A stretch of DNA of 64,000 nucleotides from CAZKUR01 sp964556005 (GCA_964556005.1 CAZKUR010000001.1:1-64000); one strand, 5' to 3'. Shown: positions 34,412 to 43,189, numbered from the stretch's first letter. The notes: generated by a model from the letters alone, not told the origin. A program made the numbers and translations.

Positions 34412-34863
34412 TATACTTTCGCGTCCAATAATGATTTTTTAGATAATCCAATTATGTTGGAAATTAATTCTCTTATAAAACTTCTTGCATGTTCAATCAA
34501 AATATTATTTTGCTTATTGGTATAGTCAATTTGCTGAACAAGTTCATGTATTGAATTTCGAAGCATTACAATAACTTTCAAATTCGTATCTTTTTCTTTT
34601 GTTACCGATTTGATGAATTCGGATAATGTAGGGCTTTCAACCGGCAATCCGCAATCGGAAGATAATTTGGTAATTAACGCTGAGATTTTTGCAGTTTGGT
34701 TAGAAATTGAAATAAGTTGTTTCTCTTCAACCCGCATCTCTTTTTCCAATGCCTTTAAGTCATTTTTGATCAAAGCCTTCTGCTTGGTAACTGCAGTATT
34801 TAACAGCAGCTTCAAATTTACTATCTGCAATTCGAGAGACTGATTCAATTCTTCTAAATTCAT
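34411..34863 (-). CDS. flgN: FlgN-type flagellar export chaperone
   Basis: The 150-residue all-helical protein (LEELNQSLELQIVNLKLLLNTAVTKQKALIKNDLKALEKEM) matches the long antiparallel coiled coil of FlgN. FlgN holds FlgK and FlgL unfolded and guides them to the export gate. Sequence conservation in this family is low, so the call rests on helical pattern, length (about 140-160) and position directly before flgK. No FlgM gene, which often precedes flgN, is seen. Confidence 0.8.
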   Translation of the reverse strand: MNLEELNQSLELQIVNLKLLLNTAVTKQKALIKNDLKALEKEMRVEEKQLISISNQTAKISALITKLSSDCGLPVESPTLSEFIKSVTKEKDTNLKVIVMLRNSIHELVQQIDYTNKQNNILIEHARSFIRELISNIIGLSKKSLLDAKV

Positions 34864-34866
34864 ATT

Positions 34867-35661
34867 CTACTCATTAAAATGATTTAAATATCCTAAAACT
34901 CTATTCACATAATTTTTAGTTTCCTCAAAAGGCGGAACTCCGTTAAATTTATCAACATTTCCCGGTCCTGCATTGTATGAAGCCAAAGCAAGCTTAAGAT
35001 CCCCATTATATTGTCGAAGCATTTGCGATAAATATTTAGTGCCGCCGAAAATATTTTCTTTCGGATCCCAAACATTATCTACACCCATCTGATTTGCCGT
35101 AGAATCCATCAATTGCATCAAACCTTTTGCATTAACTTTAGATACTGCCTTTGCATTACCTCCTGATTCAGCCAATATGACCGATTTGATGACGTTTTTA
35201 TCTACACCGAATTGAGACGATGCTTGGCCAATAATGTCATTATATTTACTTAATCTCGACATGGAGGAATCACTTGGTGCAATTTTCAAAGGCTCTTTAT
35301 GATCGTTCAAATTTATTTTATCCGGCTTAACAGCTTGGCTGCTGCCGTTGGTGGTATTATTTCCTAATTCTTGACTAACTTTTTTATATATCAAATCGGC
35401 AATTCCAAGACCTTTTCCGCTGGTAATTTTATCCGCAAGCTGATTTTGAAATATTGAACTGAAAAAATCGCCGCCTAAGCTGTCGTTTCCGAACATTCCT
35501 TTTGTCGATTTCATCATGGTATTTATTAACATAGAAGTAAGCAGACTCTCAAACTCATGCGAGGCTTTTTCAAGCTTTGCATTTTTTGCAGTCGAATTAT
35601 TCGTTTTGATTGCCGGCGTTGTTTTAAATTGCTTGTACTCGTTTGTTACTTTTAAATCCAT
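34867..35661 (-). CDS. flgJ: FlgJ rod-binding domain fused to a lytic transglycosylase
   Basis: The 264 residues fall into two domains. Residues 30-95 (LEKASHEFESLLTSMLINTMMKS, then SIFQNQLADKI) match the rod-binding domain of FlgJ. Residues 140-262 are an SLT lytic transglycosylase: VILAESGGNAKAVS with the catalytic Glu near 165, AKGLMQLM, and LALASYNAGPGNV. E. coli FlgJ carries a glucosaminidase-fold domain instead, so this is a different enzyme on the same rod adaptor. It should open peptidoglycan for the growing rod. It has no signal peptide, consistent with export by the flagellar gate. Confidence 0.9.
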   Translation of the reverse strand: MDLKVTNEYKQFKTTPAIKTNNSTAKNAKLEKASHEFESLLTSMLINTMMKSTKGMFGNDSLGGDFFSSIFQNQLADKITSGKGLGIADLIYKKVSQELGNNTTNGSSQAVKPDKINLNDHKEPLKIAPSDSSMSRLSKYNDIIGQASSQFGVDKNVIKSVILAESGGNAKAVSKVNAKGLMQLMDSTANQMGVDNVWDPKENIFGGTKYLSQMLRQYNGDLKLALASYNAGPGNVDKFNGVPPFEETKNYVNRVLGYLNHFNE

Positions 35662-35671
35662 GAAACTAAAA

Positions 35672-36766
35672 TCAGATAATTATTAATTCTGCAACCAATG
35701 CTCCTGCTTCCTTTAAAGCCTGGAAAATTGAAATAATATCTTTTGGTGAAACTTTAAGTGAATTTAATGCCGCAGCTACTTCCTGTACGTTTGATGCGCC
35801 TTGAATCGCAATCGTATTTGTCGAGTCCTGGGAAACATAAGGTACTGCATCGTTAACTACAGTAGTTGAACCGTTCGAAAAAGAATTCGGCTGAGAAATA
35901 ATCGGATACGATCTTACTGTTATATTTAAATTTCCGTGCGTGATTGAAACCGGCCTTATAATTACATTGCTTCCTGCCACAACTGTACCGGTGCGTTCAT
36001 CCAATACAACCTTGGCAATGTTGTCAACTTGCACAGGCAGCAATTCGACTTGGGAAATAAAATTGATCATATTATTTTGATCGTTTGCTGGAACTTTTAT
36101 TTTTACTTCTCCTGCATCGACTGCAATTGCAACACCATCTCCAAATTTACTATTTATGGAATTGGAAACATTATTTGCCGTTGTCATATCGGGTGCATCC
36201 AAATAAAGATTTATTTCCTGATTCGGAATTTTATCGGAATCAATATCCTGTTTTAATATTCCGCCTCTCGGAATACGTCCGGCTAAAGTATGATTTCTGG
36301 CTACCCTGCTGCCTGAAGCTGTACTAAAATCAAATCCGCCGACGGAAACTGAACCTTGAGCAAAACCGAAAACTTTTCCGCTTATTCCTGAAAGAGGTGT
36401 CATTAATAGGGTTCCTCCGAGAAGACTTGTTGCATCGCCTAACGACGAAACAGTAACATCAAAAGTAGCTCCTTCTTTTAAAAAATTGTTCAATGAAGCG
36501 GTTACCATAACAGCGGCAACATTTCTTGTACGGAGATCTGTCTGCGGAACAGTTATTCCAAATCTTTTAAGCATACTTGATACGGATTGGACAGTGAAAT
36601 TTGATCTCTGTGTATCTCCTGTTCCGGCAAGTCCTACAACCAAGCCATAGCCAATAACCTGCTGTGAGTTTTCGCCTGAAAAATAAGCAATGTCTTTTAT
36701 TCTCTGTGCAAAAACCTGTGAGAATAAAATTAAAATAAAAAACAAAACTTTAAATACTCTTTTCAT
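35672..36766 (-). CDS. flgI: Flagellar P-ring protein FlgI
   Basis: The 364 residues start with a Sec signal peptide (MKRVFKVLFFILILFSQVFAQ). Family blocks follow: RIKDIAYFSGENSQQVIGYGLVVGLAGTGD, VRTRNVAAVMVTA-like, FDVTVSSLGDATSLLGGTLLMTPL, and a C-terminal FQALKEAGALVAELIII. FlgI builds the bushing in the peptidoglycan layer around the rod. Its presence, with FlgH, shows that the host has an outer membrane. It lies between flgH and flgJ, all on the same strand with gaps of about ten bases. Confidence 0.96.
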   Translation of the reverse strand: MKRVFKVLFFILILFSQVFAQRIKDIAYFSGENSQQVIGYGLVVGLAGTGDTQRSNFTVQSVSSMLKRFGITVPQTDLRTRNVAAVMVTASLNNFLKEGATFDVTVSSLGDATSLLGGTLLMTPLSGISGKVFGFAQGSVSVGGFDFSTASGSRVARNHTLAGRIPRGGILKQDIDSDKIPNQEINLYLDAPDMTTANNVSNSINSKFGDGVAIAVDAGEVKIKVPANDQNNMINFISQVELLPVQVDNIAKVVLDERTGTVVAGSNVIIRPVSITHGNLNITVRSYPIISQPNSFSNGSTTVVNDAVPYVSQDSTNTIAIQGASNVQEVAAALNSLKVSPKDIISIFQALKEAGALVAELIII

Positions 36767-36774
36767 AGTAACAC

Positions 36775-37344
36775 CTAAAAAATCCAGTGGAAAAATTTTG
36801 TAAGCCAGCCGGGACTTTGCGAATCTTCTATCATCCCTTTTCCTGAAATGACAATTTCTGCCTCGGAAATATTGTACGATAGAACCGAATTATCAGTCAT
36901 TATATCTGACGGCCTGACTATTCCGCTAATTTTAATTGTTTGTTCTTCGCCGTTTATTATTATTTTCCTGCTGCCTTTAATGTGCATGTTCCCGTTATTT
37001 AAAACGGAATCAATTGTCGCACTGACCTTGGTGCTTATCATGCCGCTTGCTTTTGTCGAACCTGAACCTTTGAAATCGTTATTGGATTTAATGCTTGCGT
37101 CCCCGTTTTTCGAAGTATTTCCAAATGAACCTGAAAGGCCGAACCCGAGATTACTGTTTCTGCCGGTTGATTTTTCTGCATTATTAGATGCCTGCGAAGA
37201 TTCAACAACAAGTATGGTAATGGCATCTCCCACTTTGTTTGCTTTTAAATCCGAAAATAATGAATTGTGTAAATTCTCCTGCATTATCTGTGCGTTCACT
37301 TTAAAGCAGAAGAGTGAAAACAATATCAATATTATTTTTTTCAT
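36775..37344 (-). CDS. flgH: Flagellar L-ring protein FlgH (without an obvious lipobox)
   Basis: The 189 residues carry the FlgH core: SLFSDLKANKVGDAITILVVESSQASNNAEKSTGRNS, then SGMISTKVSATIDSVLNNGNMHIKG and NGEEQTIKISGIVRPSDI. The N-terminus is a signal peptide (MKKIILILFSLFCFKVNAQ). Most FlgH proteins are lipoproteins with a LxGC lipobox; here the only Cys (12) sits in SLFCF, and an ordinary VNA-Q cleavage site is present instead. Either the ring is held without a lipid anchor, or the outer membrane system differs, as in other members of this phylum. It is also shorter than the 230-residue E. coli protein. Confidence 0.93.
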   Translation of the reverse strand: MKKIILILFSLFCFKVNAQIMQENLHNSLFSDLKANKVGDAITILVVESSQASNNAEKSTGRNSNLGFGLSGSFGNTSKNGDASIKSNNDFKGSGSTKASGMISTKVSATIDSVLNNGNMHIKGSRKIIINGEEQTIKISGIVRPSDIMTDNSVLSYNISEAEIVISGKGMIEDSQSPGWLTKFFHWIF

Positions 37345-37347
37345 TTT

Positions 37348-37998
37348 TTACTCTACGATTAATACTTCTTTTTTATTTAAAACTTTGGCCTTGAATAATT
37401 TCCTGTCTTGAGTTACAATTGAAATGATATCGCCTTTTGCACCATCCTGCTTGGATTGTGCATCAACTTTAACAATTACATTACCTTTAACAACTAAAGC
37501 AGTTATGTAATTGCCTGAAAAAATTTCAGGGAGAGGTTCGACATTTTCCCGGCGCAGAACCATTCCCTTTCTTATAAAGCTTTTGCTTCTAACAGTTGTT
37601 AAATTATAATCTATATTAAGAGGCGTTCCGATTACTGTAGTAACGTCTGCTAACTTTTTTGTAAATTCATCCGGACTAAGAGGTTCCCTGGCTTTAACAT
37701 CTTCGTTAGCTACGAGAACTTCTTTAAATAATCTTAACCTGAGGACTAAATATTTATCAACAAAAGTGTCGGAGCTGTTTTTAGTTTTCAAGGGGACATA
37801 AGCTATGTTCCTATTCATTCTAAACGGCTGGCTAAAATCTATTTTGTAGGATGACAATTCCTGTGGAGATGAAATTATCGCATATTCATATTTATCATAA
37901 TTATTTAAATTATTTTCAAGATAGCTTTTTAAATTGCCGTCAAATTCGTTGTGCTTTGAAAATAAAAATGAAATCAATATGATAAAAAGATACTGCAT
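37348..37998 (-). CDS. flgA: Flagellar basal body P-ring assembly chaperone FlgA
   Basis: The 216 residues have a signal-like N-terminus and the SAF-type C-terminal half: KEVLVANEDVKAREPLSPDEF, then VRSKSFIRKGMVLRRENVEPLPEIFSGNYITALVVKGNV, and GAKGDIISIVTQDRKLFKAKVLNKKEVLIVE. FlgA is a periplasmic chaperone that holds FlgI until the P ring is built. It ends three bases before the flgH start. The N-terminal third is divergent, as usual in this family. Confidence 0.9.
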   Translation of the reverse strand: MQYLFIILISFLFSKHNEFDGNLKSYLENNLNNYDKYEYAIISSPQELSSYKIDFSQPFRMNRNIAYVPLKTKNSSDTFVDKYLVLRLRLFKEVLVANEDVKAREPLSPDEFTKKLADVTTVIGTPLNIDYNLTTVRSKSFIRKGMVLRRENVEPLPEIFSGNYITALVVKGNVIVKVDAQSKQDGAKGDIISIVTQDRKLFKAKVLNKKEVLIVE

Positions 37999-38008
37999 AA
38001 AATTTTCA

Positions 38009-38806
38009 TTACCTCTTCAAGTTGTTTGCCGTTGACATCATATCTTCGACTGTTTGTACGGTTTTGGAATTCATTTCGTATGCTCTTTGCGCAGTAATCA
38101 TTGCAATCATTTCTTCGACTATATCAACGTTGGAAGATTCGAGATACCCCTGATTTAAATTTCCGAATCCATCTGAACCCGGTGTGCCGAGAACCGGAGC
38201 ACCTGAAGCATCCGTTTCAGCATATAAATTATCTCCAAGCGGCTTTAGACCTGCAGGGTTCATAAAACGTGCAAGATCAATGTTTCCTAAGACAGAAGTA
38301 CTTCCATCCGGATTTTGCGACTGTACTGTTCCGTCTTTACTTATTGATATTCCGACTGTTCCCTGATCGACAGTAAATTGCGGATCGAGTTGATACCCAT
38401 CGGATGTAACAATATTTCCGTCCGCATCCAATTTGAATGAACCGTCTCTCGTATAAACATATGAGCCGTCCGGTTTTTTAATCTGGAAGAAACCATCACC
38501 CTGAATTGCAACATCCAGTTGATTATTAGTTGCGGTAACATCTCCCTGTGAAAACAATTTTTCTGTAGTTGCAGTTTGAACACCATCGCCCACAAGAATT
38601 TTACCGGATGAACCGTCGGTTACTCCCGGTGTTGAAGTGGTTTGAGGATTAACTGAAACCTCCTGGTACATTAAATCTTGAAACTCCGCTTTATTCTTTT
38701 TAAAAGCAGTAGTATTAACGTTGGCAATATTATTCGATATCACCTCGATATTTAACTGTTGTGCATACATCCCCGACGCTGCTGTTCTTAATGCTCTTGT
38801 CGGCAT
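38009..38806 (-). CDS. flgG: Flagellar distal rod protein FlgG
   Basis: The 265 residues match FlgG over their full length: RALRTAASGMYAQQLNIEVISNNIANVNTTAFKKNKAEFQDLMY, then DVAIQGDGFFQIKKPDGS and YTRDGSFKLD, and a C-terminal GYLESSNVDIVEEMIAMITAQRAYEMNSKTVQTVEDMM. FlgG polymerises into the distal rod that passes through the P and L rings encoded next in the operon. The typical length (about 260) and absence of a signal peptide fit export by the flagellar gate. It is followed 11 bases later by flgA. Confidence 0.96.
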   Translation of the reverse strand: MPTRALRTAASGMYAQQLNIEVISNNIANVNTTAFKKNKAEFQDLMYQEVSVNPQTTSTPGVTDGSSGKILVGDGVQTATTEKLFSQGDVTATNNQLDVAIQGDGFFQIKKPDGSYVYTRDGSFKLDADGNIVTSDGYQLDPQFTVDQGTVGISISKDGTVQSQNPDGSTSVLGNIDLARFMNPAGLKPLGDNLYAETDASGAPVLGTPGSDGFGNLNQGYLESSNVDIVEEMIAMITAQRAYEMNSKTVQTVEDMMSTANNLKR

Positions 38807-38821
38807 GATTTATTCTCCTAT

Positions 38822-39529
38822 TTATACTTTTCCAATTTCATTTGCTTCTTGAAGCGATTGATCCAGATAGTTAATCATTTTAGCCGCTGAATTATAATCG
38901 TTGTGAACTTTTATCATCGAAGTCATTTCTTCGATCGGATTAACATTTGATTCTTCCAGGTATCCTTGCTGAATTTCAAATTCGCTGTTGTCGGCAACCT
39001 GCAGTGAACCGTCTGCCGAAGTAAAATTTGTACCGTCCTGCCTGATTAAATTATTTACGTTATCAGGTTTAATGATCATAAGCGAATCGATATAATTATC
39101 GCCGATTTTTATATCGCCGCTCTTCGAGATAGATATCGCTTGGTTCTTATCTAATTGATAATTCTGAAGATTTATAGGACCATTTTTACCAAGAACTTTG
39201 GAATTATTTTCATTGACCAGGTACCCATCATCGGAAATCGAGAATTTGCCGTTCTTTGTAAATTCAATTCCGTTTTGGGTTTGAATGGCAAAGAAGGAAT
39301 TTCCGTTTATATAGAGATCAAGAGGGTTTGATGTGGGAGTTGAATTACCCTGAGAAAAGTCGGTTTGTTGAATTATCTTCGGTTGATTTGCGCTGTTAAC
39401 CATTTCGGTAAAATCCAGAGCTTTTTTAAAACCTGTTGAGTTAACATTTGCCAGGTTGTTGCCTATAACTTCAATATTTTTAAACTGCGAATCAAGGCTT
39501 CTTCCCGCAATATAAATTCCTTTAATCAT
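38822..39529 (-). CDS. flgF: Flagellar proximal rod protein FlgF (FlgF/FlgG family)
   Basis: The 235-residue paralogue of FlgG begins IKGIYIAGRSLDSQFKNIEVIGNNLANVNSTGFKKALDF and ends GYLEESNVNPIEEMTSMIKVHNDYNSAAKMINYLDQSL. The shorter length and position just before flgG indicate FlgF, part of the rod. Some bacteria with this arrangement carry a second hook-basal body protein (FlhO/FlhP) in the same place; that naming is an alternative. Its start overlaps the end of the SwrB-like gene by eight bases. Confidence 0.88.
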   Translation of the reverse strand: MIKGIYIAGRSLDSQFKNIEVIGNNLANVNSTGFKKALDFTEMVNSANQPKIIQQTDFSQGNSTPTSNPLDLYINGNSFFAIQTQNGIEFTKNGKFSISDDGYLVNENNSKVLGKNGPINLQNYQLDKNQAISISKSGDIKIGDNYIDSLMIIKPDNVNNLIRQDGTNFTSADGSLQVADNSEFEIQQGYLEESNVNPIEEMTSMIKVHNDYNSAAKMINYLDQSLQEANEIGKV

Positions 39530-40151
39530 ATTTATCCCGCAATTTATTATTAATACCTAAATTGAATATTTCGTAAGCCCTTAATTTCGATGCTAAAACC
39601 AATTCCCCTTTGGATAACTTTAATTCCTTTGCCGTATCGGATACTTCTTCTTCGTTTGTAATAAATGCAGATTTTCTTAATTTATTGCCCATTAATTCTA
39701 TCTGATCTTTGCTGATACTTATTAAATTTTGCGATAACCCGATGTGTCTATTTCGGGATTCTTTTTGCTTTAAACCATTTGAAATAAATCTTCTGATAAC
39801 TATAACGAAGAATAAAATGCCGGCGAAAGAAAGAAGAATAATTATTTTAATCTGAAAAGTATTTCCGTCTTCATTGGGTGATTCTGTTAAAATGAGTGTC
39901 CGCGCCTGTGCGGTATTTGAAGTTTTATCCCAGCAGTAAAAATTGCTTAATATTACTCCTCTTTGATCCCTGCTTAATGCCGAATCGATTTGCATCTGAA
40001 CCTGCTTCCTGATATTGATTGAGTACAACGGCACATCGCTGCCGGTTGTTGAGTTTAAATTATCCGGCTGATTTTCCTGTAGATCATACTGTGAAAAAGA
40101 AACAGCAGTAATAGCCAACACAAAAAATATTATTTCAAATAAGCTTTTCAT
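39522..40151 (-). CDS. SwrB-like single-span membrane protein of the flagellar operon
   Basis: The 209 residues include a signal or first hydrophobic segment (5-21), a region with about 80 polar residues, a membrane span at about 101-121 (IIILLSFAGILFFVIVIRRFI), then a basic cytoplasmic tail. The tail ends with VSDTAKELKLSKGELVLASKL. This matches the short helical motif (AKxLxxSKGExxLxxxL) found in flagellum-linked membrane proteins such as SwrB and DUF2802/DUF6115 members, which in Bacillus promote activation of the export gate. Gene position also fits, since swrB lies after sigD in Bacillus. Length and the second hydrophobic segment differ from SwrB, so the equivalence is an inference. Confidence 0.55.
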   Translation of the reverse strand: MKSLFEIIFFVLAITAVSFSQYDLQENQPDNLNSTTGSDVPLYSINIRKQVQMQIDSALSRDQRGVILSNFYCWDKTSNTAQARTLILTESPNEDGNTFQIKIIILLSFAGILFFVIVIRRFISNGLKQKESRNRHIGLSQNLISISKDQIELMGNKLRKSAFITNEEEVSDTAKELKLSKGELVLASKLRAYEIFNLGINNKLRDKYD

Positions 40152-41422
40152 TTCAACCTTCTTTTGACAGGAAAAGAGAATTGAATTATTGTTCCACTTC
40201 CGGGGGAAACTTCAGCTTTGAACTTTCCTTCGTGAAGCTTCATTAAATTATTAATTATACGAAGATTAAATGAGCTTCTGCCTCCGGGATTTTCAAATTC
40301 CTGAATTACCTCGGTTATTAAAAATTTTAAATTGATTTGTTCATTTATATATCTTGTTTGAATTAGAATGCCAGCAGATTTAATTTTTGATTGACCTAAA
40401 ATTTCAAACACATTTACGAGAAGCTGGTTTATATAGCCCTGGTCGGTAAGAAGATTGGGCATGTAAGATGCCAGATCAAGTACGCATTCCATGTTCTTAT
40501 TTTTCAGAGTCGAATTTATCAGTGCATAATAATCGTTTAATATTTGGTTCAAATTGCATGGATGCATAAGCGTTTTTTCATACCCGGCTCCTGCAAATTT
40601 TACAACTCCTTTTATTAGCTGCTCAACTTTATTCACATGTTTTTTTATAGAAATAATATCTCTTTTATTTAAAGTAATCTCCTCTTTCTCCTGCATATCG
40701 ATTAGACTCATAATGATTTGAAGAGAAGATAAAACGTCGCCGCTTATTCCCGAAGTCAATTCTCCTATTGCAGCAAACTTATAATTGTCCATAAACTTAC
40801 TTTGATACTGCGCTATATCTTCATAAGCCTTTATTCTTTGTTCCTCTTTTCTTAATGCATCCAATTTTGCTATGTACGCATTTAGAATAATCTTTATACA
40901 TTTATCATCGGTACTTCCTGCTTGAAGCTTGGAAAGAGATGTTAACACAAAAAGTACTCCCGACTTAACTTTATTGGATTTAATCGGGTATAATAAATAA
41001 TTCAGCTTAGGGCTTTCGATGTAGTAAACATCGAAATCAGGAATTATTTTATGCTGCGAAGTTTCATATAATCCGTCCAGTATTCCTTCGCTATAAGCAT
41101 TGTTTATATAATTAAGCGAGTAGCCGGAAATTTTTTTATCGACAGGGATTAAACCGGTTTGATCTTCATTGAACAGAAGCACTCCGGCTTCTTTAAAATT
41201 TATGATTCTTCTTAAAAATTCCTGAAACAGATGAGTTAAAGTAAGTTCGTCATCTACATCATTTAACAAATTATGAAACAGGAAAAGTTCGTTAAAGAAG
41301 AGATTATTTTTATGGTTTAATGCAATTACAGGCTCGGCCCTGCGTTTACCTGTTTTATCCAGGTTAGGTACGGTTCTGTAAAAGGACTCGAATATTACAT
41401 TATTTTCTTTAATTAATCTCAA
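40148..41422 (-). CDS. Degenerate histidine kinase-like protein lacking the acceptor His
   Basis: The 424 residues resemble a GAF-like sensor (about 55-185), a DHp region and an ATPase-like tail. In the DHp helix the family motif (ELxxGIAHEINNPL) reads ELTSGISGDVLSSLQ (221-235), so the phospho-acceptor His is replaced by Gly228. The N box (usually NLLxNAxDA) reads LLVNVFEILGQSK, and the G box is degraded (NPGGRSSFNLRIINNLMKLHEGK), though SPGSGTIIQFSFPV is kept. It is probably a pseudokinase: a sensor or scaffold rather than an enzyme. It starts with TTG overlapping the HDOD gene stop (TTGA), and its own stop overlaps the next gene (ATGA). Confidence 0.75.
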   Translation of the reverse strand: MRLIKENNVIFESFYRTVPNLDKTGKRRAEPVIALNHKNNLFFNELFLFHNLLNDVDDELTLTHLFQEFLRRIINFKEAGVLLFNEDQTGLIPVDKKISGYSLNYINNAYSEGILDGLYETSQHKIIPDFDVYYIESPKLNYLLYPIKSNKVKSGVLFVLTSLSKLQAGSTDDKCIKIILNAYIAKLDALRKEEQRIKAYEDIAQYQSKFMDNYKFAAIGELTSGISGDVLSSLQIIMSLIDMQEKEEITLNKRDIISIKKHVNKVEQLIKGVVKFAGAGYEKTLMHPCNLNQILNDYYALINSTLKNKNMECVLDLASYMPNLLTDQGYINQLLVNVFEILGQSKIKSAGILIQTRYINEQINLKFLITEVIQEFENPGGRSSFNLRIINNLMKLHEGKFKAEVSPGSGTIIQFSFPVKRRLK

Positions 41423-42306
41423 TTCAAATACTTTACTGATTCAATTTGGTTCTCGAATAATTCCCTGTAGCTCTCGACGAATTTATCCAGTTCTTCGTCA
41501 CTTTTAAATCCGAAAGTTAAATACACTTCGTTGTCGGCTCTGGGCTCCATCTCGAAGCTGAGATTTCCAAGCGCTAATTTTTGAGTCATGTAATCGGCAA
41601 AATTTATTACGACCGATAAAAGTTTATCGTCCTGAGATGCTTCAGCCGGGCAATGATGATGGAGAACAGCATTACAAATTTCCAACGGGAAATTCCAATG
41701 TTCCAGCAAGTAGAAACCGATTTCCTGGTGGTCCATGCCCAATACTTCAATTTCAGCTTCTCTAAAGCTCATTTGATTGCTGTTTACAAGTTCCCTTATC
41801 TCGACAAAATTCGAATGGAAATATCTATGCATTACAGAAAAACCAACATCGTGCAAAAATCCGCCGACAAAGGCTTCACCTTTATTGTAATATTCAATTT
41901 CTTCGGAAAGCCTCTTTGAAGCGCTGCCTACCAAAAATGAATGAAGCCAAAATGCTTTTTGATCCATGTATTTGTCGGTTTTATTTTTAAATGCTTCCGA
42001 CATAGACAGTATTGAGATTATATTTCTCAATTCGCTGTAACCTAAAATCAGGATGGCAAAGTCTATGCTGGTAACACGTCTTTGCAATCCGTACATGGGC
42101 GAATTGGCTATCGTTAAAATTTTTGTAACAAGGCTCAAATCCCTCGAGATAATTTTACCAAGCTCCTGGTTGTTGAAATTTTTACTATCAATCAATTTTA
42201 GGGCTTCTTGCATTACCTTCGGAATTGGCGGTAAATGAAAGACATTTTTCAGAATAAGAATAGTTTTTTCTTTCTTGCCAGTTGTTGCGTTTGATACGTT
42301 CTGCAT
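41419..42306 (-). CDS. HDOD domain protein 1
   Basis: The 295 residues form an HDOD domain: FHLPPIPKVMQEALKLIDSKNFNNQELGKIISRDLSLVTKILTIANSP, then VGGFLHDVGFSVMHRY, EIEVLGMDHQEIGFYLLEHWNFPLEICNAV and HHHCP. HDOD proteins are relatives of HD phosphohydrolases that usually lack full metal ligands and act in signalling and regulation, including flagellar control. It is closely similar to the gene just upstream (42317), from which 10 bases separate it. It has no GGDEF, EAL or receiver domain. Confidence 0.88.
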   Translation of the reverse strand: MQNVSNATTGKKEKTILILKNVFHLPPIPKVMQEALKLIDSKNFNNQELGKIISRDLSLVTKILTIANSPMYGLQRRVTSIDFAILILGYSELRNIISILSMSEAFKNKTDKYMDQKAFWLHSFLVGSASKRLSEEIEYYNKGEAFVGGFLHDVGFSVMHRYFHSNFVEIRELVNSNQMSFREAEIEVLGMDHQEIGFYLLEHWNFPLEICNAVLHHHCPAEASQDDKLLSVVINFADYMTQKLALGNLSFEMEPRADNEVYLTFGFKSDEELDKFVESYRELFENQIESVKYLN

Positions 42307-42316
42307 ATTTTCACTC

Positions 42317-43189
42317 TTAATATGAAGTTTTTAAATAGTTTCTATAATTATTCTTATAATTTTCTATGAAGCTGTTGAAATTTTCAATGTTTCCAAATCC
42401 CAGGATATCTATTACAGATTCGTCGAAGATATAATTTTCGTCCCAGCTTAAAGCGCCTGTTTCAAAAAGTTGAGTCAGATAATCGGCAAGATGCACAATT
42501 GAAACGAGATCCCTGTTTTCAGGGCATTCGCTCGGCCTATGATGATTCAGAATTGTCATGCTTAAGGATTTAGGAAGTCGCCATTTATCGATAAGCAAGT
42601 TTCCGATTTCCTGGTGAGTTGTGGTTAAGATTATTTTTTCAGCTTCGAGGTAGCTAATGTTATCCTTTTTAACAAGGGAACAAATTTGGTTGAACTCATT
42701 ATTTAAATATCTTTGAAGAATAGAAATACCGAGGTCATGCAAGAGCCCGGCTGTAAAAGCCACTGCCGATTTTGGATATCCTATTTCATCGGCAATCTGT
42801 TTTGATGCAGCAGCTACTACCATTGAATGAATCCAATAATCTCTTTTATTCCAAAATTTATCATTCTTACTCTTAAATGTTTCTATTGTTGTTAATGCAA
42901 TAATTATATTTCTAATATTTTCAAAACCTAAAACAACTATAGCAAAATCGATGGTTGATACTCTCCTGGGCAATCCGTAAAAAGTTGAATTCGCAACGCT
43001 GAGTATTTTGGCAACAATACCCTGATCTTTTCCTATAGCTTCTGCGAGTTCGTTTGCGCTTGTCATGGGATTATTTAAAAGCCTTGACACTTCAACAAGC
43101 ACACTTGGAATTGAAGGAAGATTCCTAATATTGAGGAGAAGTTCCGGAATCGATTTTTTTCCAATATTATTTTCCTTTACTTCAAGCAT
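42317..43189 (-). CDS. HDOD domain protein 2
   Basis: The 290 residues align end to end with the next gene: RNLPSIPSVLVEVSRLLNNPMTSANELAEAIGKDQGIVAKILSVANSTFYGLPRRVSTIDFAIVVLG, TAGLLHDLGISILQRYL, EAEKIILTTTHQEIGNLLIDKWRLPKSLSMTILNHH. The two HDOD genes are tandem duplicates placed between fliA and the pseudokinase. The start overlaps the fliA end by eight bases, so it is coupled to the sigma factor. HDOD proteins in other motile bacteria link to chemotaxis and flagellar gene control; the mechanism here is unknown. Confidence 0.88.
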   Translation of the reverse strand: MLEVKENNIGKKSIPELLLNIRNLPSIPSVLVEVSRLLNNPMTSANELAEAIGKDQGIVAKILSVANSTFYGLPRRVSTIDFAIVVLGFENIRNIIIALTTIETFKSKNDKFWNKRDYWIHSMVVAAASKQIADEIGYPKSAVAFTAGLLHDLGISILQRYLNNEFNQICSLVKKDNISYLEAEKIILTTTHQEIGNLLIDKWRLPKSLSMTILNHHRPSECPENRDLVSIVHLADYLTQLFETGALSWDENYIFDESVIDILGFGNIENFNSFIENYKNNYRNYLKTSY

